DNA of 64,000 bases from Cellulomonas persica (GCF_007989825.1 NZ_BJUA01000017.1:1-64000), one strand, 5' to 3'. Positions 14,640 to 24,799 are shown, counted from the stretch's first letter. Made by a program: numbers and translations. Notes: generated by a model not told the origin, from the letters alone.

Positions 14640-17327
14640 ATGATGAGGACCTACGTCCCGCTCGCACCGCCAGAAAGGCTCGACCTCGTGCCTTCCTCGC
14701 CGCCTTCCCCGCGGCCTGCGGCGCGCGACGAAGCGCCCACCGATCTCGTCCCGTCCGCCCGTGCCGGGCAGGACCGCCCGGCGGGCTTCGCCTCACGTCA
14801 TCTCGTGATGCCCGCGTCGCGCCGCGAGGCCGTCGAGCAGCTGCGCGAGTGCCTGCGTGAGGGACGCAGCGTGCTCGTCGTCGGCGAGGCCGGCGTCGGC
14901 AAGACCGCGCTCGCCGCGCGCGCGCTCGAAGGGCTCGTGATCGACGGACGGGCGCCGTTCGTCGTCGCGCTCACGGGAGCCTCGTCGCGCGGCGGCATGC
15001 CGCTGTCCGGGCTCGAGCCGCTCCTGGGCGACGACCTGCTGACGATCGGCAGCTTCGCGCGGACGGTGCGTGCGCTCGGGCACTCGCTGACCGAGCTCGC
15101 CGGTGACGCGCCCCTGGTGCTGCGGCTCGACGACGCGCACCTGCTCGACGACGCCTCGGCGCAGGCGCTCGCGTGGGTCGTGCGACAGCGCGCGGTCCTG
15201 CTGGTCGCGACGTCACGCCCGTCGGGCGCGTCGGACTCGCCGTGGCTCGAGCTGTGGAAGGACGACGTCGTCGAGCGCATCGACGTCGCCGCGTTCACGC
15301 TCGCGGAGACCGAGCAGTGGCTCGCCGGGGAGCTGGGCGGCACGCCCACGTCGGACACCGTGCGCCGGATCTGGGGCGAGACGCGCGGGAACGTGTTCCA
15401 CGCGCGCGAGCTCGTGCGCACCGAGCGGTCGTCGGGCGGGCTGCGCGAGTACGACGGCGTGTGGATGTGGACGGGCCGCGCGACGCCCGGCTCGCGGCTG
15501 CTGGAGATCGTCGAGAACGACGTCGCGCGGCTGTCGCCCGACGCGCACCGCGCGCTCGAGGCCGTCGCGCTGCTGTGCCCCGTCCCGCTGCGCCTGGTGC
15601 TCGACGTCGTGCCCCGCTCCGCCGTCGACGAGCTGACGCACACGGGCGTCGCGACGCTGCGACCGCAGCCCTCGGCCGGCGGCAGCGAGATCGTCGTCGA
15701 CCTGGCGCACGCCCTGTACGCGGAGGCGGTGCGCGCCCGGGTGCCCGGCGGTCGTCGTCGTGAGGTGCTCGACCTGGTCGCCGGGTCCACGCACGCCGCG
15801 TCCGGCGCCTCGCTCATGCGGTCCGTGATGCTCGCGATGGACTCCGGCATCGTCGTCGGACGGCCCCGGTTCGAGGCGGCGGTCGCCGAGGCGTTCACGC
15901 TGCAGCAGCCCGACGTCGTCATCCGCCTCGTCGACCTGGCCCTGCGCGCCGCGCCCGTCGGCAGCGAGTACTGGGCGTGCCTGATGAACTGGCGCGGCGA
16001 GGCGTGGTGGTCGCAGAGCGAGCTCGTGCGCGCCGGACGTGACGCCACGACCGTGCTCGAGACGCTGCGCGAGCTGCCCGCCCTCGACGCCGGCCTGGTG
16101 CGCCGGCTCGTCGACGCGGTCCAGATCCTGGCCGCGTCGCTGCACGTGTCCGGCACGGACGTCTCGGACGCGCTCGAGATCGTCACGTCGACCCAGCGCT
16201 GGCTGGAGTCGGTGGATGCGCCGGGGGACTGGGCCGAGGAGCTCGACGCGACGCGTCTGGTCCGGCTCGGCTGGGCGGGCCGCGCGCAGCAGACCCGCAA
16301 GGACGCCCTCGCGATGCTCAACGGCCCGCGCGTCCCCGCGACCGCGGTGCGCCTCGTCGCCCCGACCCTCGTCGGGCTGGCGGACGCCGGACGGTTCGCC
16401 GACGCGCGTGACCTGGCCGAACGTCACCTGCACGTCGCGCAGACCGTGACCGACCGCTACCGCTGGGGCGTGGGCGAGATCTACGTCGTCGACGTGCTCA
16501 CGCGGCTGTGGGCCGGGGACCTGACGGTCCTCGAGGAGGAGAACCTGCGCATCCTCGACGCGAACCCGGTGGCGATCGACTGGGTCGCGCTGCAGGCCGC
16601 CAAGGGCATCGCGGGGATCCTGTTCGGCGCATGGTCGCAGGCCGCGATGGAGCTGCGCGCCGCCAACGCCCGCCTGCGCGTCAACGACCGCGGCGGCATG
16701 ATCGCGTTCACCACGGCCGCCGAGGCGCTGGCCGTCGCCGCGAGCGGCTCGACGAACGCCGCGCGCCACCTGCTGCTCTCCGTCGAGGCCGCACCGCTGC
16801 GCTCCGCGGCCGCGCTCGAGCCCGAGATCCGCCTGCTCAAGCTCGACGCGCTCGCGTGGCTGCGCGACCCGGGCGTCAAGGTCGAGGCATCGATGCTCGC
16901 GCAGTGGTCCCGCGACCGCGGAGCGTTCCGCGTCGAGCTCGAGGCGCTGCACCGGTTCGTGCGTGCCGGCGGGCGCTCACCCGACGTGCTCGAGCGCGTC
17001 GCCGTGCTGGCCCGCCAGGTCGAGGGTGCACGCGCCGCCGCGGTCGCCGCGCACATCGACGCGATGGTGGCCGACGACGTGGACCTCACCCGCATCGCCG
17101 AGCGGGACCTCAACCGCTGCGGCCTGTGGCTCGCGCCGCTCGAACCGCCGGTCGCGCTGACCCCGCGCGAGCGCGAGATCGCCTCGCTCGCCGCGGGCGG
17201 CATGACGTCCCGCGCGATCGCCGCGCGCCTGACCCTGTCCGTGCGCACCGTCGACTCGCACCTCGCGCGCGTGTTCTCCAAGACCGGCGTGCACTCCCGC
17301 GAGGGCCTGGTCACGGTCCTGCGCTGA
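14640..17327 (+). CDS. Large ATP-binding LuxR-family regulator (LAL type)
   Basis: The 895-aa product (from ATG 14640) has a P-loop VGEAGVGKTALAAR (about 81-94) and a Walker-B-like LVLRLDDAHLLDD. A long helical sensor region follows, then a C-terminal LuxR HTH (LTPREREIASLAAGGMTSRA through RTVDSHLARVFSKTGV). LAL proteins are ATP-binding transcription activators that respond to small ligands. It is divergent from the eCIS sheath gene, so eCIS control is the natural guess. An upstream extension to 14568 is open but has no better ribosome site. The target is inferred only from position. Confidence 0.85.
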   Translation: MMRTYVPLAPPERLDLVPSSPPSPRPAARDEAPTDLVPSARAGQDRPAGFASRHLVMPASRREAVEQLRECLREGRSVLVVGEAGVGKTALAARALEGLVIDGRAPFVVALTGASSRGGMPLSGLEPLLGDDLLTIGSFARTVRALGHSLTELAGDAPLVLRLDDAHLLDDASAQALAWVVRQRAVLLVATSRPSGASDSPWLELWKDDVVERIDVAAFTLAETEQWLAGELGGTPTSDTVRRIWGETRGNVFHARELVRTERSSGGLREYDGVWMWTGRATPGSRLLEIVENDVARLSPDAHRALEAVALLCPVPLRLVLDVVPRSAVDELTHTGVATLRPQPSAGGSEIVVDLAHALYAEAVRARVPGGRRREVLDLVAGSTHAASGASLMRSVMLAMDSGIVVGRPRFEAAVAEAFTLQQPDVVIRLVDLALRAAPVGSEYWACLMNWRGEAWWSQSELVRAGRDATTVLETLRELPALDAGLVRRLVDAVQILAASLHVSGTDVSDALEIVTSTQRWLESVDAPGDWAEELDATRLVRLGWAGRAQQTRKDALAMLNGPRVPATAVRLVAPTLVGLADAGRFADARDLAERHLHVAQTVTDRYRWGVGEIYVVDVLTRLWAGDLTVLEEENLRILDANPVAIDWVALQAAKGIAGILFGAWSQAAMELRAANARLRVNDRGGMIAFTTAAEALAVAASGSTNAARHLLLSVEAAPLRSAAALEPEIRLLKLDALAWLRDPGVKVEASMLAQWSRDRGAFRVELEALHRFVRAGGRSPDVLERVAVLARQVEGARAAAVAAHIDAMVADDVDLTRIAERDLNRCGLWLAPLEPPVALTPREREIASLAAGGMTSRAIAARLTLSVRTVDSHLARVFSKTGVHSREGLVTVLR

Positions 17328-17449
17328 TCTCCCCTTCCGGGTCTCGCCTGGGTGGGTGGTCGTCGTCGGCGCGCCGTCGCGCCTGGCCTGCGCTGGTCGT
17401 CGGACGCGCGACGATGAGGGACCTCCTCCCGACGAACGGACCGGCCCGC

Positions 17450-18040
17450 ATGAACCTCGCCGAGCAGCGCGCGCACATCCTCACCGGCGCCATGTACGAC
17501 GACCTGACCCCCGAGCTCGTCGCCGCCCGCGAGGCCGCCGTGCTGCGCACGAACGAGTACAACGCGACGTTCGGGCGCCCCGCGGCCGAGCGCGAGGCGT
17601 TGCTCGCGACCCTGCTCGGCTCGATCGGCACCGGCGTGCACTTCGAGCCGACGTTCCGCTGCGAGTTCGGCGACAACATCACGATCGGCTCGAACTTCTA
17701 CGCCAACTTCGACTGCGTGATGCTCGACGGCGCACCCATCACGATCGGCGACAACGTGCTGCTCGGCCCGCGCGTCGGCATCTTCACCTCCAACCACGCC
17801 CTCGACCCCGTCGAACGCGTCAACGGCGGCTGCTACGCCAAGCCCGTGACCATCGGCGACCACGTGTGGATCGGCGGGCACGTCACCATCAACCAGGGCG
17901 TGACCATCGGCGCCGGTGCCGTCATCGGCTCCGGCAGCGTCGTCACCCGTGACATCCCCCCAGCCGTCATCGCCGCCGGCAACCCCGCGCGAGTCCTGCG
18001 CCCCATCACCGCGGCCGACGCGACCGGCTGGACGCCGTAG
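17450..18040 (+). CDS. Sugar O-acetyltransferase (maltose/galactoside acetyltransferase type)
   Basis: The 196-aa product has the Mac N-terminal domain (LTGAMYDDLTPELVAAREAA) and then a left-handed beta-helix of hexapeptide repeats (ITIGSNFYANFDCVMLDGAP). The catalytic-His segment is FTSNHALDP, and the end reads IGGHVTINQGVTIGAGAVIG, then AAGNPARVLRPI. It transfers acetyl from acetyl-CoA to sugars. ATG 17450 matches family length; ATG 17414 in frame is an alternative. It follows the LuxR gene on the same strand, but the function looks unrelated. Confidence 0.9.
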   Translation: MNLAEQRAHILTGAMYDDLTPELVAAREAAVLRTNEYNATFGRPAAEREALLATLLGSIGTGVHFEPTFRCEFGDNITIGSNFYANFDCVMLDGAPITIGDNVLLGPRVGIFTSNHALDPVERVNGGCYAKPVTIGDHVWIGGHVTINQGVTIGAGAVIGSGSVVTRDIPPAVIAAGNPARVLRPITAADATGWTP

Positions 18041-18090
18041 CCCCGGCGCGCTCTGCGCCGGCCCGCTGATCGACCCAGCAGGATGAGCGC

Positions 18091-18540
18091 ATGACGACTG
18101 AACTGCCGTGGTCCGAGCCGCAGCACGTCGACGACGAGGCCTGGCACCGCGTTCTCGAGGTCCCGTGCGCCCACCGGGGGTGCCCTGACGGCGCGCTCGT
18201 CGTGAACCTCATGACGACGACGGACGGCCCCGTCCCGCCGACGACCGCCCGTCTGGTGGAGGACGTCGTCGCGGCGCTGCCCGACGTGCTCGACACCGCG
18301 CTCGACCTCCTCGTCGCGACCGCCCGCGCCCAGCCGCGCGTCGTCGGCCTCGACGCCGCCTACGCGGTCACGCCGGACGGGCTCGGTGACCTGTCCCTCG
18401 TCGTCGACGAGTCCGACGAGTGGCTCGTCCACGTGGGCGAGTGCCCGTTCCCCGCCGCCGACCCCTACGGCATCGCCGTCCGCATGCGGGGCGTGGTCCC
18501 GGTGGCGCTCGAGACGCTCGACGACGCCGAGGAGCTCTAG
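18091..18540 (+). CDS. Hypothetical protein, 149 aa
   Basis: The product is acidic and soluble, starts MTTELPWSEPQHVDDEAWHR and contains CAHRGCPDGALVVNLMTTTD and a YAVTPDGLGDLSLVVDESDE segment. No known motif, signal peptide or membrane helix is seen. Codon usage (high third-position GC) and a start 50 bases after the acetyltransferase support a real gene. I do not recognise the family. It ends shortly before the convergent xylanase terminator. Confidence 0.6.
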   Translation: MTTELPWSEPQHVDDEAWHRVLEVPCAHRGCPDGALVVNLMTTTDGPVPPTTARLVEDVVAALPDVLDTALDLLVATARAQPRVVGLDAAYAVTPDGLGDLSLVVDESDEWLVHVGECPFPAADPYGIAVRMRGVVPVALETLDDAEEL

Positions 18541-18576
18541 CGTCCACGGCTCGCGGTCCTGGTCCTGACGCGCACA

Positions 18577-18607
18577 GGGGCGGGCCCGCGTGATGCGGAC
18601 CCGCCCC
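18577..18607 (-). terminator. Terminator hairpin of the xylanase gene
   Basis: A GGGGCGGGCCCGC arm (18577-18589) pairs with 18595-18607 with one mismatch across a 5-base loop. It lies between the convergent hypothetical gene and the xylanase and could serve both. No clear T-run follows. Confidence 0.6.
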
Positions 18608-18623
18608 CGGTGGTGCGTGTGTG

Positions 18624-19967
<1,344 letters not shown>

Positions 19968-20040
19968 GCGCCTGTAGCTCAGGGGATAGAGCACCGCTCT
20001 CCTAAAGCGGGTGTCGGCAGTTCGAATCTGCCCAGGCGCA
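19968..20040 (+). tRNA. tRNA-Arg (anticodon CCT)
   Basis: The 73-base gene folds as a standard cloverleaf: acceptor GCGCCTG/CAGGCGC, D-arm GCTC...GAGC, anticodon stem CCGCT/AGCGG with loop CTCCTAA (anticodon CCT), T-arm GGCAG-TTCGAAT-CTGCC, discriminator A. CCA is not fully encoded. Two degenerate copies of its 3' half lie at 23384 and 23488, marking it as an integration site. Confidence 0.95.
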
Positions 20041-20111
20041 CCGCCTGCGAGTCAGAGGGCTCGCCCGCGCGAGTTCGCAGCAAGTTCGTCAGCGATCGAG
20101 GGAGGTGCGCG

Positions 20112-20804
20112 GTGCCATGGTGGCGCGGTCGGCGTGATGACGCCGCGACGGCGAACGGTTCGGACGATGGTGGAGCCGACGGGCCTCCCCTCGACGACGG
20201 TGAGCCGACGGCCTGTGGGTGGGACGCGATCGATGCGGCCTGCCAGCGGCTATACGGCGACCAGACGCCGCGACACGTCGGCTACTCCCCGGGCCGCGCG
20301 TTCGGGTCCGTCCTGCAGGGATGCAGCGCCTACCGGGCCGACAACCACTGGCACTACGTGACCTACGGCCTGAGCAACCTCTTCGACGACGACGAGGGCG
20401 ACAACGACGGGCTCAGCGGCTGGGGCTACGAGCTGACGTGGCGAGTGCGCGACACCGGCGCCGAGGCGGAGGCACCGGCGTGGCCATTCGCGATCCTCCA
20501 GCGGCTCGCGAAGTGGGCATCCGACAGCGGAGTGCTCCTCGCCGAGGGCAGCCGCCTCGCCATCGGGACGCCCGTCACCGGCTACCCGCACACGGACGGC
20601 CCCGACACTCCGCTCGTTGCCGTCCTCCTCGCGACCGACCCCGAGCTGGGCGAGATCGACACCCCCAACGGCCGCGTCCGCTTCCTGCAGTTCGTCGCAG
20701 TCGACGCCGAGGCGCTCGCCCGCGCCAGGGAGGAGAACTTGGCTGCGGTGCTCGACCACCTGCGGGCAGAGGACCCCCTGCTGGTGACTTCCGTCGGCAC
20801 CTGA
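20112..20804 (+). CDS. Suppressor-of-fused (SUFU) domain protein
   Basis: The 230-aa product has the SUFU fold signature: HVGYSPGRAFGSVLQGCSAY, then NHWHYVTYGLSNLF and a GWGYELTWRVRD segment. The second half ends FLQFVAVDAEALARAREENL. Bacterial SUFU proteins are widespread as immunity proteins to polymorphic toxins, so that is the likely role. GTG 20112 has GGAGG just upstream. It is the first gene after tRNA-Arg, inside the inferred island. No toxin gene is adjacent, so it may be an orphan immunity gene. Confidence 0.85.
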   Translation: MPWWRGRRDDAATANGSDDGGADGPPLDDGEPTACGWDAIDAACQRLYGDQTPRHVGYSPGRAFGSVLQGCSAYRADNHWHYVTYGLSNLFDDDEGDNDGLSGWGYELTWRVRDTGAEAEAPAWPFAILQRLAKWASDSGVLLAEGSRLAIGTPVTGYPHTDGPDTPLVAVLLATDPELGEIDTPNGRVRFLQFVAVDAEALARAREENLAAVLDHLRAEDPLLVTSVGT

Positions 20805-21032
20805 CCCGGCACCCACCGGCGGACTCGCCGCGCCCAGGTCACCGACCACGAGCGGCTTACCGGACGCTCCCACCGCACCATGCGCGTCGAGTTCGGCTCC
20901 GAACGACTGTTCTCGATCTTGGACCAGGAGCAGGTTGAGCTGGGCGAGTGGGTTGCGTTCTTGAACCACGAACGCCCGCGTCACCCGAACCCGACGGGTG
21001 CCCCCTTGGGCCAGCATGAGTGGCCCCTGGGG

Positions 21033-21620
21033 TCAGCGCTGGAGCACGACTCGAAGGTCGGCCGTGAGCTGCTGAAGCTCCGGGCATGCCGTGCTCAGGC
21101 CTCCCCAGCCGGATCCCAGGCTGTCCTTCATGAGGCGAGTGCGGCCGCCGTCGCTCGCCAGCCGGTCTTCCTTGCGCAGGAGTCCGTCGAAGAACTGCTC
21201 CTTCGGGTCTGGCTCCGCTCGTGCGTCGCTCCACGACACAGGGATCGCTGAACGTTGTCCCCAGATGGCGTAGATCTCGGCCTCCATGACGCAGCCCAGG
21301 AGCACGACGTTGACAGCGCCTGCATCACACTCGCGAAGCGCCCGACGAACCCGAGCCGCTTTGTCGGGCCGGCCTTCGAGACCGTCTTCGCCGTCAAGAT
21401 CGAAGGCGACAACGACAAGGTCGACTGTCTTGTGATAGCGGGTGACCACCGCGCAGAGGTTGGTCAGTAGCGTCGAGAACCCCGACATGCGGGGGTTTGT
21501 GACGGACCAAACGCGAGGCCGAGGGACGCCGATTGCTCTCAGCGCTGCCGCGACGAGCGGCTCCAAAATGAATCGATCGTTTGTGTGGTCTTCGCACAGG
21601 ACGGCAACCTTGGTGCTCAC
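21033..21620 (-). CDS. Toprim-like / DUF4276-like partner of the ATPase (candidate defence nuclease)
   Basis: The 195-aa product starts VSTKVAVLCEDHTNDRFILE. An acidic residue (Glu10) closes the first beta strand, an FDLDGEDG segment gives a DxD pair (Asp74, Asp76), and CVMEAEIYAIWG supplies another glutamate. This E...DxD...E layout is that of Toprim-type metal-binding folds, found as DUF4276/DUF4435-like partners of ABC-type ATPases. GTG 21620 overlaps the ATPase TGA, so the two are translationally coupled. By analogy with OLD nucleases and PARIS (AriA/AriB) an anti-phage effector role is likely. The exact family is uncertain. Confidence 0.7.
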   Translation of the reverse strand: MSTKVAVLCEDHTNDRFILEPLVAAALRAIGVPRPRVWSVTNPRMSGFSTLLTNLCAVVTRYHKTVDLVVVAFDLDGEDGLEGRPDKAARVRRALRECDAGAVNVVLLGCVMEAEIYAIWGQRSAIPVSWSDARAEPDPKEQFFDGLLRKEDRLASDGGRTRLMKDSLGSGWGGLSTACPELQQLTADLRVVLQR

Positions 21621-22990
21621 CGGTCGGCCGCCATCTGCACCCAACCCTCAGTGAGAAGGTCACCGAGTGACGACGTGCCTTCCGCCTCTTCGAGGCCGGG
21701 CAAGTCCTCGAGGCTTGTGACGACCGAAGTCTCGTTCTCTTCGTCCCATCCGAGAACTAGCGTGTACCTTCTCAGTGACTCCGATAGGGAATCTAGGAGC
21801 GCGGGCGCATGGGTGGTGGCGATCACCTGCTTGCCACCACCGGGGCGCGTGGCCGTCTCCACCAGGCGGAGGAGGAGTTGAACGCGTGCCGGATTAACGC
21901 CGTTCTCGATCTCTTCGATAACGAATGTCTCGCGCCGATTCTCACCAAGCAAAGCCACAGCGAGCGCCGCGAGACGGAGCGTGCCGTCCGACAGCACGCG
22001 CGCATTGAGCGGCCGGTCGTGCGGCGCCTCAAAGAGCGAGAAGATGACCTCGTTCGTCGGCGCCCACTCGACGGCGATTCCCTCGATTTGCCGAGGCGTC
22101 AGTTCGGCTAGCCAGGAGCAGATGGCGGCCAACCGCGCGCGGGCGTCGCTCGTCTCATCGTCGAGGGACTCATCGTTCAGATCGAGACCGTCGCGTCTCG
22201 CCGCCGTGATGATGTTCGGCCAGGCGCGTCCGGGCGACTCGGTGACCGTCTGGTCAATTTCTGCGCGAGCGAGAAGTGACCAAGTCACAGCCGCGAAGTT
22301 CTCGCCGTGCTCGCCGAGGGTGAAGCGACCGAGGGGCGAATACTGCCGAAGAACCTCGGGGTGCAACTCCAGCGGAGTCAACGCGGCTAGTTCCCGCCGC
22401 ACCACGTCGGCCCAGCGTTCGTTCGCCACTGTCTCGGCCTTGCGACCCGTGAACTGATTGATGATGAACTCGTGTGATGAGAAGGAACGGCTTGGGTTCC
22501 GCCCGGGCGAACTCGTGTAGTAGCGCGCCGCGATGGCGGGCGAGTCTGGAGCTTGTTTGAGGGGCGCGACGTCCGGATGTGTGCTAAAGACGTAGGCGCC
22601 AGAATGGCGAGCCGCCTTGAGTTCTTCACGCACAATCTTGTACGCGGAGGTATCCACGGCGACTGTGTATGTGATCTTCCCGGCCTGCTCATTGTCAAGA
22701 GTTACTTCGAGCTCGAAGACGGACGTTTGGGCGGCGTATCGAGGGAGGTTCTGGGCGCCTCCTCTGATCCCCGTCATAACGGTGGCGGTCGGGCCCCCTG
22801 CGGCAGAAGCGTGACCTTCGATGGCGTCCCGCACGGATCGCCCCTGGCCGATAGCAAGGAGGAAGCGAAGTGCGTCGAGGAGGTTGCTCTTGCCGACGCC
22901 GTTGGACCCGTAGATGAGCGTGAAGGGCCCGAACGGCACGCTGACGTCGCCGAAGGACTTGAAGTTGCGTAGACAGAGCGTCGTGAGCAC
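21617..22990 (-). CDS. ABC/OLD-type ATPase of a two-gene candidate defence module
   Basis: From GTG 22990 the 457-aa product opens VLTTLCLRNFKSFGDVSVPF, with Walker A YGSNGVGKSN (27-36). Near the C-terminus come the signature-like VLSDGTLRLAALAVALL, the Walker B FVIEEIENGVNP and the switch histidine in VIATTHAPALLDSL. This is the AAA15/AAA21 (OLD, RecF-like) class that partners Toprim or nuclease proteins in anti-phage systems. The frame stays open to 23098 upstream, but conservation begins at the chosen start. Its stop overlaps the next gene. GC content looks lower than in neighbours, fitting island DNA. Confidence 0.85.
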   Translation of the reverse strand: MLTTLCLRNFKSFGDVSVPFGPFTLIYGSNGVGKSNLLDALRFLLAIGQGRSVRDAIEGHASAAGGPTATVMTGIRGGAQNLPRYAAQTSVFELEVTLDNEQAGKITYTVAVDTSAYKIVREELKAARHSGAYVFSTHPDVAPLKQAPDSPAIAARYYTSSPGRNPSRSFSSHEFIINQFTGRKAETVANERWADVVRRELAALTPLELHPEVLRQYSPLGRFTLGEHGENFAAVTWSLLARAEIDQTVTESPGRAWPNIITAARRDGLDLNDESLDDETSDARARLAAICSWLAELTPRQIEGIAVEWAPTNEVIFSLFEAPHDRPLNARVLSDGTLRLAALAVALLGENRRETFVIEEIENGVNPARVQLLLRLVETATRPGGGKQVIATTHAPALLDSLSESLRRYTLVLGWDEENETSVVTSLEDLPGLEEAEGTSSLGDLLTEGWVQMAADR

Positions 22991-23383
22991 GACGCCAGTG
23001 TTCCACTTGCGAGGCGCCGAGGAGCTCACATATGGGCGGTACTCGCTTGCGGCAGGCCGTCGGGCCCGATGCCGTCGGCAGCTCACCTCGCGAGGCATGC
23101 GCTGCCACGGGTAGTCGTCGAGCCCGGGCGGGTCATGGCCCTCCTTGGGCCGCCCGCATCTCGCGGGCGACGGGTCCGGCGCCTCAAGGGATCTGTGACC
23201 GGGGCTGGCGTGATCGTGGCCAGCGTTGGGAGCGCGACGACGCTGCGGTACCCGCAGGGCGTCTGCGCTTGGTGTCCGCTGCAGCGTGGTCAGCGAGCCC
23301 GCCGGAACCGGGTACCTCCACGAACTACCCGCGTGTAGTTCCGCAGGTCAGCGCGCTATCCACCGTCCAAGATCGAACCCCAG

Positions 23384-23440
23384 AGCGGGTGTCGGGCAGT
23401 TCGAATCTGCCCAGGGCCACCTGCGAGCTAGAGGGCTCGC
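23384..23440 (+). repeat. att-like copy of the tRNA-Arg 3' end and its flank
   Basis: AGCGGGTGTCGG plus CAGTTCGAATCTGCCCAGG repeats the tRNA-Arg 3' half (20006-20036) with single-base insertions. Similarity continues beyond the tRNA (CACCTGCGAG..AGAGGGCTCGC versus 20039-20066). The repeat is direct. This is the pattern left by an element integrated at a tRNA gene. The copy lacks the acceptor 5' arm and is not a tRNA. Confidence 0.75.
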
Positions 23441-23487
23441 GCCGACAGGATCAACCGAGGAGCCGCAGGCCGCCGCGTTCGGGAACC

Positions 23488-23517
23488 CGTGTCGGTAGTT
23501 CGAGTTTGCCCAGGCGC
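23488..23517 (+). repeat. Second, more diverged att-like copy of the tRNA-Arg 3' end
   Basis: CGTGTCGGTAGTTCGAGTTT plus GCCCAGGCGC matches 26 of 30 bases of 20010-20039. It preserves the full acceptor end CAGGCGC, which the copy at 23384 does not. It is in direct orientation, 104 bases after the first copy. It may mark an older, tandem integration. Confidence 0.65.
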
Positions 23518-23569
23518 GCGCGATGTTCATGCGGGTCGCGCGCGTCCCACGAAGTCGCCGGCGGTACAG

Positions 23570-24799
23570 CTAGTGACGGGAGATCTGCTGCGCGTACTGG
23601 TCGAGCACGTTCAGGATCCCTGAGTGCTGCCAGATGCGGTTGCGCTTCATGCCCGTGCGTTCGGTCAGGACCTCTGCGTCGGTGAGTTGGGTCAGCGCTC
23701 GCTGCGCGGCGACCTCGTTGGTGCCGAGGCGGTCGACCAGCAGCCGGGCGTTGAGCACCGGGTTCGAGATGAGCAGGGGAACGACCCGCCAGGCGGATGC
23801 CTGCGGCCGCAGTCGGCGAGCGGTCAGGGCCTCGCGGGCTGCGTCGACCTGAGCGGCCAGGTCGTCGACGAGTCTCTCGCCGGTGAAGGCTGCGTAGCGG
23901 CTCGCGCGGGTGAACTGCTCGACGATGGGCCGGGCGTCACCGCGGCGGTACGCGCCGAGCGCCGAGAAGTACGCCTCGGTGTCCGTCAGGAGCCCTGCCG
24001 ACACGGGCGCCGTCGTGCGGACCATGACGCGCTTGGCGCGCAAGATCGCGTGGACCAGCGCCCGCCCGGTGCGGCCGTTGCCGTCGGCGAACGGGTGGAT
24101 CGTCTCGAACTGCGCGTGTGCGATGGCGGCTTGGACGATGACGGGCACGTCGTCACGGGCCAGGTAGCGGACCAGGTCGGCCATCGCCGCGGGCACCTGC
24201 TCGGCCTGCGGTGCGACGTGCGACGCGCCGCGCGGGCTGATCCTGCTCCGGCCGACCCAGACCAGCTCGTCGCGGTATCTGCCGGCGCGGTCTTCCCAGC
24301 CTCGCTGTCCGCCCAGCAGCCGGGCGTGCATCGCGAGGACGGCGCTCTCGTCGAGGTGGTCGGCGAGGGCGAGCGCCGCCTCCATCGTGCGGACGTTGGC
24401 GACGACGGCCCTCGCGTTCTCGCTGCCGGCCTGGTCGATCTCGGCCAGGGCGAGCTGGGGGGCGCCCACGGTCAGGTTCTCGATCTGGGACGACGAGGCT
24501 GACTCGGTGCGCAGCAGGATCGACGACATCGGGCCGAGCGTCGGGCTCTCGGCGCCGAGCTTCGCGCTCGCGTACAGGTCGAACCGCGCGAGTGCGGCGG
24601 TCGCCTCGTCGACGTCCGCCCCGAGGTCGGAGGGGATGGTCATGGAGTGGTCGGCGATGCGCGCGGGCACGCTGGACTCGTACGGGCCCGAGGCGCTCGA
24701 GAGCTGCGCGCGCGAGCTCATCCCGTCGGTCTGCGCGAGCCAGTGGTGCGACTCGTACGTCGTCGCCGGCACCGCGAGGGCCGTGACTTCCGTTGCCAT
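23570..24799 (-). CDS. Fic-domain AMP-transferase with wHTH tail
   Basis: The 409-aa product has the Fic motif HPFADGNGRTGR (235-246), whose histidine is the general base for transfer of AMP to target hydroxyls. An N-terminal inhibitory helix SSQIEN (103-108) matches (S/T)xxxE(G/N), so it is a self-inhibited class II Fic. The C-terminal about 90 residues (LLVDRLGTNEVAAQRALTQL, then DAEVLTERTGMKRNRIW) look like a winged helix. A 25-bp palindrome at 24812-24836 lies just upstream of ATG 24799, which suggests self-regulation. Its in vivo target is unknown. Confidence 0.9.
   Translation of the reverse strand: MATEVTALAVPATTYESHHWLAQTDGMSSRAQLSSASGPYESSVPARIADHSMTIPSDLGADVDEATAALARFDLYASAKLGAESPTLGPMSSILLRTESASSSQIENLTVGAPQLALAEIDQAGSENARAVVANVRTMEAALALADHLDESAVLAMHARLLGGQRGWEDRAGRYRDELVWVGRSRISPRGASHVAPQAEQVPAAMADLVRYLARDDVPVIVQAAIAHAQFETIHPFADGNGRTGRALVHAILRAKRVMVRTTAPVSAGLLTDTEAYFSALGAYRRGDARPIVEQFTRASRYAAFTGERLVDDLAAQVDAAREALTARRLRPQASAWRVVPLLISNPVLNARLLVDRLGTNEVAAQRALTQLTDAEVLTERTGMKRNRIWQHSGILNVLDQYAQQISRH

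Larger units (their letters stand above)
22991..23569. other. Gene-free stretch at the right end of the tRNA-Arg island
   Basis: These 579 bases hold no convincing gene in any frame. They carry the promoter side of the ATPase gene and two tRNA-3'-end-like repeats (listed separately). No integrase, excisionase or intact tRNA is present. Confidence 0.6.

Noticed and set aside
20880..21251. A plus-strand gene after the SUFU gene
   Set aside because: It overlaps the Toprim-like gene antisense, has no ribosome site and shows no motif.
23384..23517. Second and third tRNA-Arg genes
   Set aside because: Only the 3' half is present, without D-arm, anticodon stem or 5' acceptor strand.
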